A DNA stretch of 64,000 nt from Paucilactobacillus kaifaensis (GCF_005405145.1 NZ_BJDM01000003.1:1-64000), one strand, 5' to 3'. Positions 50,513 to 60,476 are shown, numbered from the stretch's first letter. A program made the numbers and translations. The notes: generated by a model not told the origin, from the sequence alone.

Positions 50513-51544
50513 TTATGGTTTGATTTTGACACAAACACCCTCAGGACAACGAACATCTTTTTGTAGGAGTGTTAAGCGACCAGTGACTGAATTTCTTTCA
50601 AATAAGGTTAAGTTGTCTGTTTCTTGATTAGCGCAAACAATAAACTTTTCTAACCGATCAAAGGAAAAATCGCGCGGAAATGATCCTTCTGTACTAATCG
50701 ACTGAATTAATTCAACTGATTGATCGGATAAAACTTTAAATACTGCAATGGTATCTTGACCACGATTAGAGGTATAAATGTACTTACCATCAGCAGAAAT
50801 GTGAATTGCTGCAGCTCCATTATGAGCTGTCCAGTCTGTGGGAATTGTTGAGATTGTTTGTTGATGTGTAAATTCTCCCAGAGATTGGTTATATTTTAAG
50901 ACTTCTAATTTACTACTTAATTCTCCCAATACATATGCAGTGTTTGGATTAACGGGATTAAACTTAATATGGCGAGAACCAAATCCAGGTTCATTATGGT
51001 ACTGTGAGACAGCCGTTAACTTACCATCAGCAGAAATGTCATAAACTGCCACTAAATCCATTCCAAGATCGCAAACAACCAGCCGGTTATCTGGAGTTAA
51101 GTCGCAATAATGGACATGTGGAGCATCCTGTTCTTTCGCTGGACCTGTTAAGCCTTGATGGGTTACCTGATCGGTTTGTGTAATACTGCCGTCATCATTG
51201 ATTTTAAAAACGGTAATGGTTCCTTGATGATAGTTACCACTAAAGACCAGCTGACGTTGTTCATCAATTGCAACATAGGCTGGAGGCGAGCCCGCTCCTA
51301 AAACTGAATTTAGCATTGTAACTGGGGTGGTGTCTAGATTGTAAGCCCCAATGCCTCCTTGACTACCGTCTTTAACAACGGAATATAGATTATTGGCAGC
51401 AGAAATTCCTAAATAAGTGGGATTTTGCGCGTTAACCAGTAGACTAGCTTCGGATAATTGGTTAGTATTAGTATCTAATTCTATTGTGTAAATTCCTTGG
51501 CTAGATTTTCTTGTGTATGTACCGATTAAAAAATTTTCTAACAT
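50513..51544 (-). CDS. pgl: 6-phosphogluconolactonase, YbhE-type beta propeller
   Basis: 343 residues. Seven-bladed propeller lactonase family (FLIGTYTRKSSQGIYTIEL at the start, DAPHVHYCDLTPDNRLVV, GFGSRHIKFNPV, EGSFPRDFSFD, CPEGVCVKI). It hydrolyses 6-phosphogluconolactone in the pentose-phosphate or phosphoketolase route. Single gene between convergent mgtE and divergent AI-2E family gene. AGGAGG precedes the start. Confidence 0.88.
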   Translation of the reverse strand: MLENFLIGTYTRKSSQGIYTIELDTNTNQLSEASLLVNAQNPTYLGISAANNLYSVVKDGSQGGIGAYNLDTTPVTMLNSVLGAGSPPAYVAIDEQRQLVFSGNYHQGTITVFKINDDGSITQTDQVTHQGLTGPAKEQDAPHVHYCDLTPDNRLVVCDLGMDLVAVYDISADGKLTAVSQYHNEPGFGSRHIKFNPVNPNTAYVLGELSSKLEVLKYNQSLGEFTHQQTISTIPTDWTAHNGAAAIHISADGKYIYTSNRGQDTIAVFKVLSDQSVELIQSISTEGSFPRDFSFDRLEKFIVCANQETDNLTLFERNSVTGRLTLLQKDVRCPEGVCVKIKP

Positions 51545-51662
51545 TAGTTTTGCCTCCTATTGTTCTACTTATAATATAACAATTGAAACAGTTCAATGCT
51601 AGTCAGTGGAGAAACTATGTTACACTATTAACAAGAATTTTTGGCGATTGGAGTAGATAATA

Positions 51663-52826
51663 TTGAAAGAAACAAACCCACAGCCACCTAAAAAGGTGAA
51701 TTCAGTTTTGAATCTAATCAAAAGTAGCCGCATTGTTAGTGTTCTTATGGTTGTTTTGCTAATTTTACTAATTCTGTTAATTAGTAGTAAGTTACCCTGG
51801 TTATTTAGACCATTGCAACAATTTATGAGTATTGTTGGCTTACCAATCGTCCTTGCTGGTGTTTTTTACTATTTATTAAATCCATTGGTGGACCGGCTTG
51901 AGCGACGTTTTAAAATTAATCGCACGTTAACAATTAGTGCCGTTTTTGTGATCGTAATACTACTGCTCGGTTGGGGAATTTGGAGTATCATCCCGGTCAT
52001 TAATCAACAGATTCAAGCAATGATTCAAGCATTGCCATCATATTTAAAACATATTAGTAACGATATTAATGGTTTAATTAGTCAGCCAATGTTTAATCGT
52101 TTTCAAGATCAGGTAAATCATTTAAGTGATTTAGCATCAAAAGAACTGTCACAACGTTCGAGTGCGTACGTTAAATCGACTGTTAATTCGTTAGGAAATG
52201 TACTTGGTACTTTGACCACTGTTCTGGTGGCGCTGGTTACAATGCCATTTATTCTATTTTATTTATTGCGTGATGGTAAACAACTTCCTAAATATTTAGT
52301 GCAATTTGTCCCTAATAAAATGAGACCGTCATTTTTAACTGTACTAGGAGAAATCAATCGACAAATTAGTAATTATGTGCGCGGTCAACTAACAGTTGCG
52401 TTTTTTGTGGCAATTATGTTTTGGTTGGGATATTTAGTGATTGGATTAAAATATGCGTTAACAATTGGGATTATTGCTGGTATTTTAAATATGATTCCAT
52501 ATCTTGGATCGTTTTTAGCAATGATTCCAGCTATTTTGGTTGGGGCTTTTGTTTCGCCTTGGATGCTCGTTAAGGTACTGTTAGTATTTGTGGTTGAACA
52601 AACCATTGAAGGCCGTGTTTTATCGCCACTAATTTTGGGAAGTAATTTAAAGATTCATCCAGTTACAATTATTATTGTGCTACTTGCTTCTGGCAAAATG
52701 TTTGGTGTTTTAGGAGTTATTTTTGGAATTCCAGGGTATGCGGTATTAAAAGTTTTGGTTGTGCACTTATTCAATTGGTACCAAGCCAATTCCTCATTAT
52801 ATGAACAACCAAAGACTAAGGAATAA
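51663..52826 (+). CDS. AI-2E family transporter
   Basis: 387 residues with a TTG start after TTGGAG. About eight membrane segments in the 2-x-5 arrangement of the UPF0118/YdbI family (FILFYLLRDGKQLPKYL, GQLTVAFFVAIMFWLGYLVIGLKY shortened here to its pattern). Substrate in this organism is unknown; some members move Na+/H+ or AI-2. Overlaps no gene; rlmA follows after 10 nt. Confidence 0.88.
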   Translation: MKETNPQPPKKVNSVLNLIKSSRIVSVLMVVLLILLILLISSKLPWLFRPLQQFMSIVGLPIVLAGVFYYLLNPLVDRLERRFKINRTLTISAVFVIVILLLGWGIWSIIPVINQQIQAMIQALPSYLKHISNDINGLISQPMFNRFQDQVNHLSDLASKELSQRSSAYVKSTVNSLGNVLGTLTTVLVALVTMPFILFYLLRDGKQLPKYLVQFVPNKMRPSFLTVLGEINRQISNYVRGQLTVAFFVAIMFWLGYLVIGLKYALTIGIIAGILNMIPYLGSFLAMIPAILVGAFVSPWMLVKVLLVFVVEQTIEGRVLSPLILGSNLKIHPVTIIIVLLASGKMFGVLGVIFGIPGYAVLKVLVVHLFNWYQANSSLYEQPKTKE

Positions 52827-52836
52827 AGGTGCAGTT

Positions 52837-53685
52837 GTGAAAAAAAGAGAAAAGAGTCAAAATTTTGTTGGTCAGCATTTAAAATTATTTAGATGTCCTA
52901 TTTGCCAATCACCGATGGAAGCAATTAACGGTAATAGTTTGGTTTGTGAGCAAAATCATTCAATTGATTTTAATAAGCATGGCTTTTTGTACTTTTTGCA
53001 GCGTGCGGTTGAAACGGAATATGATCAATCAATGCTAAGCGCTCGTAGAAACTTATTAACAGCTGGCTTATTTCAACCAATAGTTGAGCAATTGGCTCAG
53101 CAACTACCTAAAAAATCACAGATGATATTAGATGTTGGTTGTGGTGAAGGGACACCATTAGTAAGTTTAGAGCGTTTGCGTCAGGATCAAGATACAGCGA
53201 TTGGCTTTGATATTTCTAAAGATGGTATTAATTTGGCAACACAATTATTGTCGAATGCATTTTTTTGTGTTGCTGATTTACGTAAATTGCCATTTATGAA
53301 CCAAAGTTTTGATGCAGTGATTGAAATTTTTTCTCCTTCGGACTATGGGGAATTTAACCGGGTTTTAAAACCAGGGGGAACATTGCTTAAAGTTATCCCT
53401 AATGCTGAATATTTAGTAGAATTACGGCGGTTACTGTATCCAAGTGGTGAACACGCAAAATATGACAATACAAACGTGATTGAACTGTTTAAAAAACATT
53501 ATCCACAGACAACTGTTCAAACAATTAAGTATCAGTTTCAAGTACCAGCTAATTTAACGGCGGCAATTGTTAAAATGACACCACTCCATTGGGGTAAGAA
53601 TGCACGGGAGTTAACTGAAACGCAATTAACACAACTGAAAACGGTGACTGTTGATGTCACATTGTTAAGCGCAGAAAATAGTTAA
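52837..53685 (+). CDS. rlmA: 23S rRNA (guanine) methyltransferase, RlmA type
   Basis: 282 residues with a GTG start after AAAGGTG; a longer reading from 52759 would begin inside the preceding gene. N-terminal zinc finger CPIC...C...H (about 20-45) and an AdoMet-binding domain with DVGCGEGTP near residue 100 and a late motif EIFSPSDYGEFNRVLKPGG. Members methylate G745 or G748 of 23S rRNA; which one cannot be told. Confidence 0.9.
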   Translation: MKKREKSQNFVGQHLKLFRCPICQSPMEAINGNSLVCEQNHSIDFNKHGFLYFLQRAVETEYDQSMLSARRNLLTAGLFQPIVEQLAQQLPKKSQMILDVGCGEGTPLVSLERLRQDQDTAIGFDISKDGINLATQLLSNAFFCVADLRKLPFMNQSFDAVIEIFSPSDYGEFNRVLKPGGTLLKVIPNAEYLVELRRLLYPSGEHAKYDNTNVIELFKKHYPQTTVQTIKYQFQVPANLTAAIVKMTPLHWGKNARELTETQLTQLKTVTVDVTLLSAENS

Positions 53686-53878
53686 GATTTGAGAAAATTT
53701 GCAATTCTGCCATTGTAGTGTTACATTTTAGGTAGAAATCGTTTGGTAGTTGACATCGACTGGTTCGTTGGTGGTTACCAAGGAGTACTTCATTAAAGCA
53801 GCGTTTCGCCGTGCCCACACCGAGACCCTGCTTTTTTATTTGGCAAAAATTAATGAAAACTGATGAGGAGTAGGAATT
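53686..53878 (+). promoter_or_regulatory. Leader before trmL with a long-loop terminator
   Basis: 193 bp without a gene. A weak promoter (TTGCAA, 17 bp, TACATT near 53700-53728) could start a transcript that holds the hairpin TTGGT-GGTT-ACCAA and a stem AAAGCAG / CTGCTTT (53795-53834) followed by TTTTTTATT. The GC-rich stretch GTGCCCACACCGAGACCC in the loop is unusual for the genome. It could be an attenuator or small structured RNA; no known family matches. Confidence 0.4.
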
Positions 53879-54391
53879 GTGACTAACCATATTGTATTAT
53901 TTGAACCGCTAATGCCAGCTAATACTGGTAATATTGCAAGAACTTGTGCTGGTACCGATACAAAATTACATTTAATTAAACCACTAGGCTTTTCGGTTGA
54001 TGATAAACATATGAAACGAGCTGGATTGGACTACTGGGATAAAGTTGATATTACATATCACGAAAACTTACCCGAATTTATTGCTAGCGTTTCGGACATT
54101 AATAAACTTTTTATTGTTTCTAAGTTTGCTAGTCGAGATTATGCTAGCCCTAATTATTCTGCTGCAACGGGAGATTATTATTTTTTGTTTGGTAAGGAAA
54201 CAACTGGATTACCAGAACCATTTATGCGTCGGTATCCGGAAAATGCAATTCGAATTCCACAAGATGATACTAAAATTAGGGCACTAAACTTATCTAATAG
54301 TGCTGCTATTGTGATTTATGAAGTTTTACGGCAGCAGAACTTTTTGCACTTACAGCGAGTGCATGAGTATGAGCACGATAAGTTAAAATAA
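53879..54391 (+). CDS. trmL: tRNA (cytidine/uridine-2'-O-)methyltransferase TrmL
   Basis: 170 residues, SpoU/TrmH superfamily knot: PANTGNIARTC (motif 1), FGKETTGLPE (motif 2) and IPQDDTKIRALNLSNSAAIVIYE (motif 3). Methylates the wobble ribose of tRNA-Leu species. GTG start after GAGGAGTAGG. Confidence 0.94.
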   Translation: MTNHIVLFEPLMPANTGNIARTCAGTDTKLHLIKPLGFSVDDKHMKRAGLDYWDKVDITYHENLPEFIASVSDINKLFIVSKFASRDYASPNYSAATGDYYFLFGKETTGLPEPFMRRYPENAIRIPQDDTKIRALNLSNSAAIVIYEVLRQQNFLHLQRVHEYEHDKLK

Positions 54392-54455
54392 AGTGAAGGT
54401 GCACTTTAAACTATGATAAAATTGAACAATTAGAACAATAAAGAGAGGGATTTTG

Positions 54456-56747
54456 GTGGCTGCAAAAAAAACAAGCAGAAAACGAAAAACAACAAGAAAA
54501 ACCAATAACAAAAATAAATATGATTCTGCGCTTAATAATTTATTAGGAGTTGTAATCATTTTATTGGTGTTGTTGGGTCTCTTTAATTTGGGTGCAGTTG
54601 GAACGTTAGTTGCCAACATGTTCAGAGTGATTGTTGGGCAAACGTATCCAGTTATGTTAGTAGTAATTGCAATCTATGCAATTGGATTGACTTTTAAGGG
54701 ACGCTGGCCGCGTTTTAATCGGCGGCTCTTGATTGGTGGGTTATTAGCTTATGTTGGACTCGTATTGTTATTTCATGGGGCCATGTTTAGTCAATTAGAT
54801 CGCCACTCAGACTTTGCAACAATCACTTGGACCAATTTGAATCAGGATATTATTCAAGGCAGTTTGGATATGCCAGTTGGTGGTGGGATGTTGGGTGCAT
54901 ATTTGTATCAGCTATCCTATTTTTTGGTGTCTGATCTGGGGACTACATTATTAGCATGGTTGCTTGTTTTGATTGGCATAGTTATTTTCTTCAATCTACC
55001 AGTTACTAAAATTTTAAGTAGTATTGGTACTGTAATTGGTAAAGTGATGACTCAAATGAAGGTTGCTCAAAAAAATCATGAAAAAAATAAGAATAAGGCT
55101 CCCAAAAAGTCACGTGCTACTAAGGCAAAAGAACCGGTACAAGAAGAATTACTAGCATCGGATGAGCCTAAACGACCAATACCTGATTTTTTTAATGATG
55201 ATAAGGCCGAGCCAAAAGATGATAAAACTCCCAATATAACCGTAGCCAGTGATTCTGAAGAAAGGGGCAGCAGTAAAACAGATGAGGGTGAGACAGAAGT
55301 TAAGCTGCAACCGGCACAAGAAAGTGAAAATGCTGACTATCAATTACCATCAACTAATTTGTTAACAAAAGTGCAGGCAACCGATCAAAGTAAAGAATTA
55401 AATGCCATTAAGGTGAACACGAAGACATTACAAGATACGCTCGCTTCCTTTGGAGTAGATGCGCAGGTTGAAAATGTTAATTTAGGTCCATCAGTTACTA
55501 AGTATGAACTACGACCTGCAGTAGGAGTTAAGGTTAGTCGAATTGTACACTTAGCGGATGATTTGGCACTTGCATTAGCTGCAAAAGATATTCGAATCGA
55601 GGCACCAATACCAGGGAAATCCTTGATTGGGATTGAGGTCCCTAATCGGCAAATTGCCACGGTCGGATTTCGCGATATGGTTGAGGCAGCACCAAAAAAC
55701 GATAAAATGCTTGAAGTACCGCTTGGTCGAGCCGTTACTGGCCAAGTGATGACAGCTGATTTAACTAAGATGCCACATTTATTAATCGCTGGTGCAACCG
55801 GTAGTGGTAAGTCTGTTGCAATCAATGTCATTATTACTAGTATTTTATTAAAAGCCAAACCACATCAGGTTAAGTTTTTAATGATTGATCCTAAAAAAGT
55901 TGAATTGAGCGTCTATAATGGGATTCCACACTTATTAAGTCCTGTTGTTTCTGAACCCAAAAGAGCAGCAAAAGCATTAGCCAAAGTGGTTAGTGAGATG
56001 GAGCGGCGTTACGAATTATTTGCTGGGTTTGGTGTCCGTAATATTGCCGGCTATAATAAAATGGTGCAGGAGTCAAACGAGCATGATAACGAAGATCATC
56101 CATACCTACCATTGATTTTGGTAATTGTGGATGAATTGGCAGATTTAATGATGACGGTTTCTAATGATGTGGAAGATGCAATCGTTCGAATTGCTCAGAT
56201 GGGACGTGCTGCTGGAATTCACATGATTTTAGCGACTCAACGACCTTCAGTTGATGTCATTACTGGTTTGATTAAGGCTAACGTACCTTCACGGATTGCG
56301 TTTGCAGTTTCTAGTGGGATTGATTCACGAACGATTTTGGATTCTAATGGTGCTGAAAAGTTACTGGGTCGAGGTGATATGTTGTTCATGCCAATCGATC
56401 AAAACAAACCGGTTCGTGTTCAAGGTGCGTTCGTTTCTGATCGTGATGTTGAGGCGGTGGTTAATTTTATTAAGCAACAGCAAACTGCCCAGTATGATGA
56501 TTCAATGGTTGTCAAAGATGAAGAGATCCAAGCAGACGAAAACAAAGAAGACGAAGATGAGTTATTTAGTGAAGCACTTGATTTTGTTGTGGAGCAACAA
56601 AAGGCATCAACTTCTTTGATTCAACGACGGTTTAGGATTGGCTATAATCGAGCTGCTCGAATGATTGATGAAATGGAACAGCGTGGTTTTATCGGACCGT
56701 CTGAGGGGTCCAAACCACGACAGGTTTTTAAAGAAAAACAAGAGTAA
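54456..56747 (+). CDS. ftsK: DNA translocase FtsK/SpoIIIE
   Basis: 763 residues. A Lys/Arg-rich N-terminus, four membrane segments (about 28-185), an acidic linker (about 200-310), and the motor domain with Walker A GATGSGKS near 450 and Walker B LILVIVDELADLM near 560. The C-terminal gamma winged helix (about 690-755, TSLIQRRFRIGYNRAARMIDEME) reads KOPS-like sites. Acts at the septum in chromosome segregation. GTG at 54456 is preferred by spacing to GAGAGGG; TTG at 54453 is possible. Confidence 0.96.
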   Translation: MAAKKTSRKRKTTRKTNNKNKYDSALNNLLGVVIILLVLLGLFNLGAVGTLVANMFRVIVGQTYPVMLVVIAIYAIGLTFKGRWPRFNRRLLIGGLLAYVGLVLLFHGAMFSQLDRHSDFATITWTNLNQDIIQGSLDMPVGGGMLGAYLYQLSYFLVSDLGTTLLAWLLVLIGIVIFFNLPVTKILSSIGTVIGKVMTQMKVAQKNHEKNKNKAPKKSRATKAKEPVQEELLASDEPKRPIPDFFNDDKAEPKDDKTPNITVASDSEERGSSKTDEGETEVKLQPAQESENADYQLPSTNLLTKVQATDQSKELNAIKVNTKTLQDTLASFGVDAQVENVNLGPSVTKYELRPAVGVKVSRIVHLADDLALALAAKDIRIEAPIPGKSLIGIEVPNRQIATVGFRDMVEAAPKNDKMLEVPLGRAVTGQVMTADLTKMPHLLIAGATGSGKSVAINVIITSILLKAKPHQVKFLMIDPKKVELSVYNGIPHLLSPVVSEPKRAAKALAKVVSEMERRYELFAGFGVRNIAGYNKMVQESNEHDNEDHPYLPLILVIVDELADLMMTVSNDVEDAIVRIAQMGRAAGIHMILATQRPSVDVITGLIKANVPSRIAFAVSSGIDSRTILDSNGAEKLLGRGDMLFMPIDQNKPVRVQGAFVSDRDVEAVVNFIKQQQTAQYDDSMVVKDEEIQADENKEDEDELFSEALDFVVEQQKASTSLIQRRFRIGYNRAARMIDEMEQRGFIGPSEGSKPRQVFKEKQE

Positions 56748-56835
56748 TTTTAGCAGGTAACAAAAAAAGACCAATGACTGTTATAGCATGTTTTTTTGAA
56801 TGTCATTTGGTAATAATTAAAAGTTTATGAACTAA

Positions 56836-56875
56836 TAAAAACGACTGGAAAAACTTTTTCCAGTCGTTTTTGTAA
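56836..56875. terminator. Bidirectional terminator between ftsK and the DUF4044 gene
   Basis: AAAAACGACTGGAAAA pairs with TTTTCCAGTCGTTTTT with a 4-nt loop. T-runs exist on both strands. Confidence 0.9.
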
Positions 56876-56883
56876 AATTTAGT

Positions 56884-57003
56884 TTAGTATAAGCCTAGAC
56901 CAGCAACGGCACCAAGGATTAACCCGCCAACCATTGAAATGATCATGACCCACACAGCAATCATCGTTATTTTTTCAAAACCCGAACGCTTCTTTTTCTG
57001 CAT
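56884..57003 (-). CDS. DUF4044 small membrane protein
   Basis: 39 residues: basic start MQKKKRSGFEKITMIAVWVM followed by one membrane segment ending GAVAGLGLY. This matches the DUF4044 pattern of Firmicutes (FEKITM plus one helix). AAAGGTGGTC precedes the ATG on the minus strand. It lies downstream of corA on the same strand and is probably co-transcribed. Confidence 0.78.
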   Translation of the reverse strand: MQKKKRSGFEKITMIAVWVMIISMVGGLILGAVAGLGLY

Positions 57004-57074
57004 CGAATTGTGACCACCTTTCAAAATACTCATTACAGTGTAACTAAAAGTTGCTTAAAATTCAATCTTTAGAC

Positions 57075-58037
57075 TCACATATAGTTATGTCTTCTCAAAA
57101 TATGAAGTGTTATTAGGCAAATTAGAATTGTAGCAACCATTATCCAAGTGAACGCAGAAGCTAGTTGGGCACCTGGCAAGCCAACGTTCATACCATATAA
57201 GCCGCCAATAATTGTGGGGATGGTCAAAATCAACGTAATTGATGTTAAAATTTTCATAACATCATTTAGATTGTTAGACACAACTGCTGAAACCATATTG
57301 CTGTATTGATCTAAGATTTGGCTTTGATTTTTGGTCATAGTCATTGCTTGGTTATTTTCAATAAGCGTTTGGTCACTGAGTGCATTTAGCTCTGCTGTTG
57401 AAAAATATTGATCACCTGAGCTGATTTTTTTTAAGACCGGTTGATTTTGCTGTAAGGCAGCATTAAATTCGATTAATGTTTTTTGCAGAGCCATTATTTG
57501 GTAAATTTGTTCATTTTTAGTAGCAGTAGTTAGCTGTCGTTCTAGTCGATTCATTTGTTTGGCTGTCCCTTGTAGAGCAGTGACAAAGTCATGTGAAATA
57601 AACCAGAGAATATGTGAGATAAAGTCTTCATGATTGGCAATAACGCGCCCTAATGATCTTTGATGCATCACAAAATGTTGAATAAATGCAGCGGGATGGT
57701 TAGAAACGGTAATAATTGTTTTTTCGGTTAAAATGAACGCAATTGGATATGTATCGTAGCCTAAATAGCCTAACGGACTGGTAGTAAACTTGGGATATTG
57801 CATTAAAATCATTAATGGACTGCCCGATTTGTCGTCAAGACCAACTACCCGTGAGTTTTCTTGATCGTCAAGGATTGCACTAAAAAAGTGATGTGGTAAC
57901 TGGTAGGTTTGAGTTAAGACCTTAATTTCGGCTTCTGTAGGGGCCTCAACATTAATCCAACTTGCAATATTAACCGACATTTCTGGATTGGCCATGGGTG
58001 TTAATTGTTTTTCGTCAGATGAAAAGTATTGAATCAT
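57075..58037 (-). CDS. corA: CorA-family divalent cation transporter
   Basis: 320 residues. A cytosolic alpha/beta domain, long helices (about 160-250), then two membrane segments at the C-terminus (about 260-285 and 292-312). The signature GMN is in YGMNVGLPG. Moves Mg2+ or related ions. The second Mg2+ transporter gene in this window besides mgtE. Confidence 0.92.
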   Translation of the reverse strand: MIQYFSSDEKQLTPMANPEMSVNIASWINVEAPTEAEIKVLTQTYQLPHHFFSAILDDQENSRVVGLDDKSGSPLMILMQYPKFTTSPLGYLGYDTYPIAFILTEKTIITVSNHPAAFIQHFVMHQRSLGRVIANHEDFISHILWFISHDFVTALQGTAKQMNRLERQLTTATKNEQIYQIMALQKTLIEFNAALQQNQPVLKKISSGDQYFSTAELNALSDQTLIENNQAMTMTKNQSQILDQYSNMVSAVVSNNLNDVMKILTSITLILTIPTIIGGLYGMNVGLPGAQLASAFTWIMVATILICLITLHILRRHNYM

Positions 58038-58135
58038 ATTGGCTACCTCGGTTTATTTTATTTCCTGATTGAATAGTGTTAGTAATTTTTCTATAATATG
58101 AAGATAGCTAAAGTATAAACGAGAGAGTGGAATTT

Positions 58136-58486
58136 GTGAATTCATGGATGAATAATTTACCCGTACAACTATTATTATTGATTTTGGGCTCAATTATAAT
58201 TATATTATTGCGCCGACTACTGCATAGTCTTTGGCCGCAACGGTTACGCTATTACGATTTTTGGCCCCTATTTACATTATATTTAAGTGCTCTTAATTTG
58301 TCTTGGAATTGGTTTCCATATGTCATGATTGGTTGGATGACTTTGGGAATATTAATTGTGATCGTCCAGATCATCAGCAAAGGTGAACTATTATATAGAC
58401 GGTTTTTTCCTGTTTTTTGGCGGGTCAGTGTAGTTTACACCACAATTGCGTATCTTTGTTCCATTTTTTATCGATTTATGGGTTAA
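58136..58486 (+). CDS. DUF3397 membrane protein
   Basis: 116 residues, four membrane segments. DUF3397 proteins sit just upstream of mraZ in many lactobacilli, as here. GTG at 58136 is preferred by its distance from GAGAG; a GTG at 58127 is the alternative. Function unknown. Confidence 0.8.
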   Translation: MNSWMNNLPVQLLLLILGSIIIILLRRLLHSLWPQRLRYYDFWPLFTLYLSALNLSWNWFPYVMIGWMTLGILIVIVQIISKGELLYRRFFPVFWRVSVVYTTIAYLCSIFYRFMG

Positions 58487-58521
58487 AGCCCCACCTATAT
58501 TTAAATGTTAATAAAGCCCAT

Positions 58522-58562
58522 AATAGCAGTATTTCTTTGATTAGAAATACTGCTATTTTTTT
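58522..58562 (+). terminator. Terminator upstream of the dcw cluster
   Basis: AATAGCAGTATTTCT pairs perfectly with AGAAATACTGCTATT, loop TTGATT, then TTTTTG. It isolates the dcw promoter from upstream transcription. Confidence 0.92.
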
Positions 58563-58587
58563 GTTTCAAATTAATTTATAAAATAAT

Positions 58588-58617
58588 GTGGTGGATAGTG
58601 GGTAATTGTGGTAGACT
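58588..58617 (+). promoter_or_regulatory. MraZ operator: three GTGG repeats with 10-bp period
   Basis: GTGGTGGATA, GTGGGTAATT and GTGGTAGACT follow each other exactly. Regularly spaced TGGG-like repeats are the known binding site type of MraZ, which represses its own operon. The promoter -10 is probably in or just after the last repeat. Confidence 0.75.
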
Positions 58618-58651
58618 AATTTGTAAGTACTAGTAAAGGGGGTGATTGATC

Positions 58652-59080
58652 GTGTTTATGGGAGAATTTTCACATACAGTTGATACCAAAGGACGATTAA
58701 TCATTCCCGCTAAGTTTCGTGATCAACTAGGGACACAGTTCATTGTTACACGAGGGATGGATGGATGTTTGTTCGGTTACCCAATGGATGAATGGCAAAC
58801 GCTAGAGGACAAGTTAAAAGAGTTACCACTGACTAAAAAAGATGCCCGATCATTTGTACGGTTCTTTTATTCAGCCGCAACGGAATGTGAGTTCGATAAG
58901 CAAGGACGAATCAATCTTCCTGTCACATTACGTAGTCATGCTGGTCTCGAAAAGAAGTGTGTTGTGGTTGGTGTTTCTGATCGAATTGAAATTTGGAGTG
59001 AAGATCGTTGGAATAATTTTGCAGAGGAAGCAGAAGATAATTTTGATGAGATTGCTGAAAAAATGGATTTCGGACTATAA
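58652..59080 (+). CDS. mraZ: Transcriptional regulator MraZ
   Basis: 142 residues with two AbrB-like SpoVT domains, each with the DxxGR motif ([13 protein letters not shown] near 11 and DKQGRINLP near 85). GTG start at 58652 after AAAGGGGGTG; the upstream TTG at 58646 is less well spaced. First gene of the dcw cluster. Confidence 0.96.
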   Translation: MFMGEFSHTVDTKGRLIIPAKFRDQLGTQFIVTRGMDGCLFGYPMDEWQTLEDKLKELPLTKKDARSFVRFFYSAATECEFDKQGRINLPVTLRSHAGLEKKCVVVGVSDRIEIWSEDRWNNFAEEAEDNFDEIAEKMDFGL

Positions 59081-59101
59081 AACAGTGTGGGAGGTGCAGT
59101 A

Positions 59102-60049
59102 ATGACTGAATTTAATCACGTTACGGTGCTATTAAACGAAGCCGTTACTGGCTTGAATGTTAAACCTAATGGGATCTATGTGGATGCTACACTCGGCGGT
59201 GGCGGCCATAGTGAACAGATTTTAAAACAGCTAACTGATGGTGGACACTTATTCGCGTTTGATCAAGATCAAACAGCAATTGACTATAATCAAGAGCACC
59301 TTGCGAAGTATTTACAGTCGAAACAGTTAACATTTGTCCAACGTAATTTTCGTGAACTGAAAGAAGCACTTGCTGAGCAAAAGGTGAGTAGAATTGATGG
59401 AATCGTCTATGACTTAGGGGTATCTTCGCCACAGTTTGACGATGCCAAACGTGGATTTAGTTATCAGTATGACGCTCCGCTCGATATGCGCATGAACCAG
59501 CAGCAGTCACTAGATGCGAAAATTGTTGTGAATCAATGGCCATATGCAAAGTTAGTGCAAATTTTAAATCGATATGGAGAGGAAAAATTTGCTAAGCCGA
59601 TTGCCCGCGCAATTGAAAAGCAACGCGCAATTGAACCAATTCAAACTACATTGCAGTTAGCTCAGATAGTCAAAGATTCAATTCCAGCGGCCACCAGAAG
59701 ACATGGTGGTCATCCGGCTAAACGAAGTTTTCAGGCAATTAGAATTGCAGTTAATGATGAATTAGGAGCATTAGAAGAATCATTGGAGCAAGCGCTGTCA
59801 ATTTTAAATGTAGGTGGTCGAATCAGCGCAATTACATTTCAATCGTTAGAGGATCGGTTGGTTAAGGCACTGTTTCGAGAAAATACAACGTTAAAAGATG
59901 TTCCAGCGGGATTGCCGGTAATTCCTGCCAAAATGCAGCCGGACTTTAAATTAGTTAATCGAAAACCAATTCTTCCAGGTGCGACAGAGCTGCAGCAAAA
60001 TCGTCGTGCTCACAGCGCTAAACTAAGGATAATTGAGAAAATAAAATAA
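59102..60049 (+). CDS. rsmH: 16S rRNA (cytosine-1402-N4)-methyltransferase RsmH
   Basis: 315 residues, AdoMet motif [10 protein letters not shown] near 30, plus the family blocks [11 protein letters not shown] and LDMRMN. Also called MraW. GGGAGGTG precedes the ATG at 59102. Its 3' end runs into a short AAAAT repeat (about 60043-60063). Confidence 0.97.
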   Translation: MTEFNHVTVLLNEAVTGLNVKPNGIYVDATLGGGGHSEQILKQLTDGGHLFAFDQDQTAIDYNQEHLAKYLQSKQLTFVQRNFRELKEALAEQKVSRIDGIVYDLGVSSPQFDDAKRGFSYQYDAPLDMRMNQQQSLDAKIVVNQWPYAKLVQILNRYGEEKFAKPIARAIEKQRAIEPIQTTLQLAQIVKDSIPAATRRHGGHPAKRSFQAIRIAVNDELGALEESLEQALSILNVGGRISAITFQSLEDRLVKALFRENTTLKDVPAGLPVIPAKMQPDFKLVNRKPILPGATELQQNRRAHSAKLRIIEKIK

Positions 60050-60086
60050 AATAAAATAAAAAATAAGATAAAGGAAAGTGATTATC

Positions 60087-60476
60087 ATGGCACAAAATGC
60101 GGCGGAACAAATAATAGATGAAACAACGAATGAAGCAGTTGAAATTGCACAACCAATGCAACGTCCAATACATACCTCGGTTCCGTTGGCCCAGCCAAAG
60201 AAAATCACTTGGTCAAAATTTGAAAAAGTACTAGTAAGTAGTTGTAGTTTAGTGTTAACATTCATGATGGTAATGTTGGTGGCAACTAAAATTGCTGCTA
60301 CTAATTCACAGCATAAACTTCAAAATGTTAATACAACTATTTCAAAGGTTAATAACAGTAATACAAGCACTCGGCAGGTAATTAATGAATTGACGAGTCA
60401 GTCACATTTAGAAAAAGTGGCACAAAAAAGTGGCTTGACGATTTCGAATACTGATATAAGGAACGTTAATAAGTAA
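60087..60476 (+). CDS. ftsL: Cell division protein FtsL
   Basis: 129 residues: cytosolic N-terminus (about 1-45), one membrane helix (about 50-70) and a short extracytoplasmic leucine-zipper-like part. Position between rsmH and the PBP gene and topology define it. AAGGAAAG precedes the ATG; overlaps the next gene by one base. Confidence 0.9.
   Translation: MAQNAAEQIIDETTNEAVEIAQPMQRPIHTSVPLAQPKKITWSKFEKVLVSSCSLVLTFMMVMLVATKIAATNSQHKLQNVNTTISKVNNSNTSTRQVINELTSQSHLEKVAQKSGLTISNTDIRNVNK

Noticed and set aside
53657-53890. 77-codon minus-strand frame between rlmA and trmL.
   Set aside because: No ribosome binding site, and its sequence covers the 3' end of rlmA and the hairpin leader in antisense.
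60043-60066. AAAAT pentamer tandem repeat at the end of rsmH.
   Set aside because: About four units of a simple AT repeat in an AT-rich genome. It may be hypermutable but shows no other structure.
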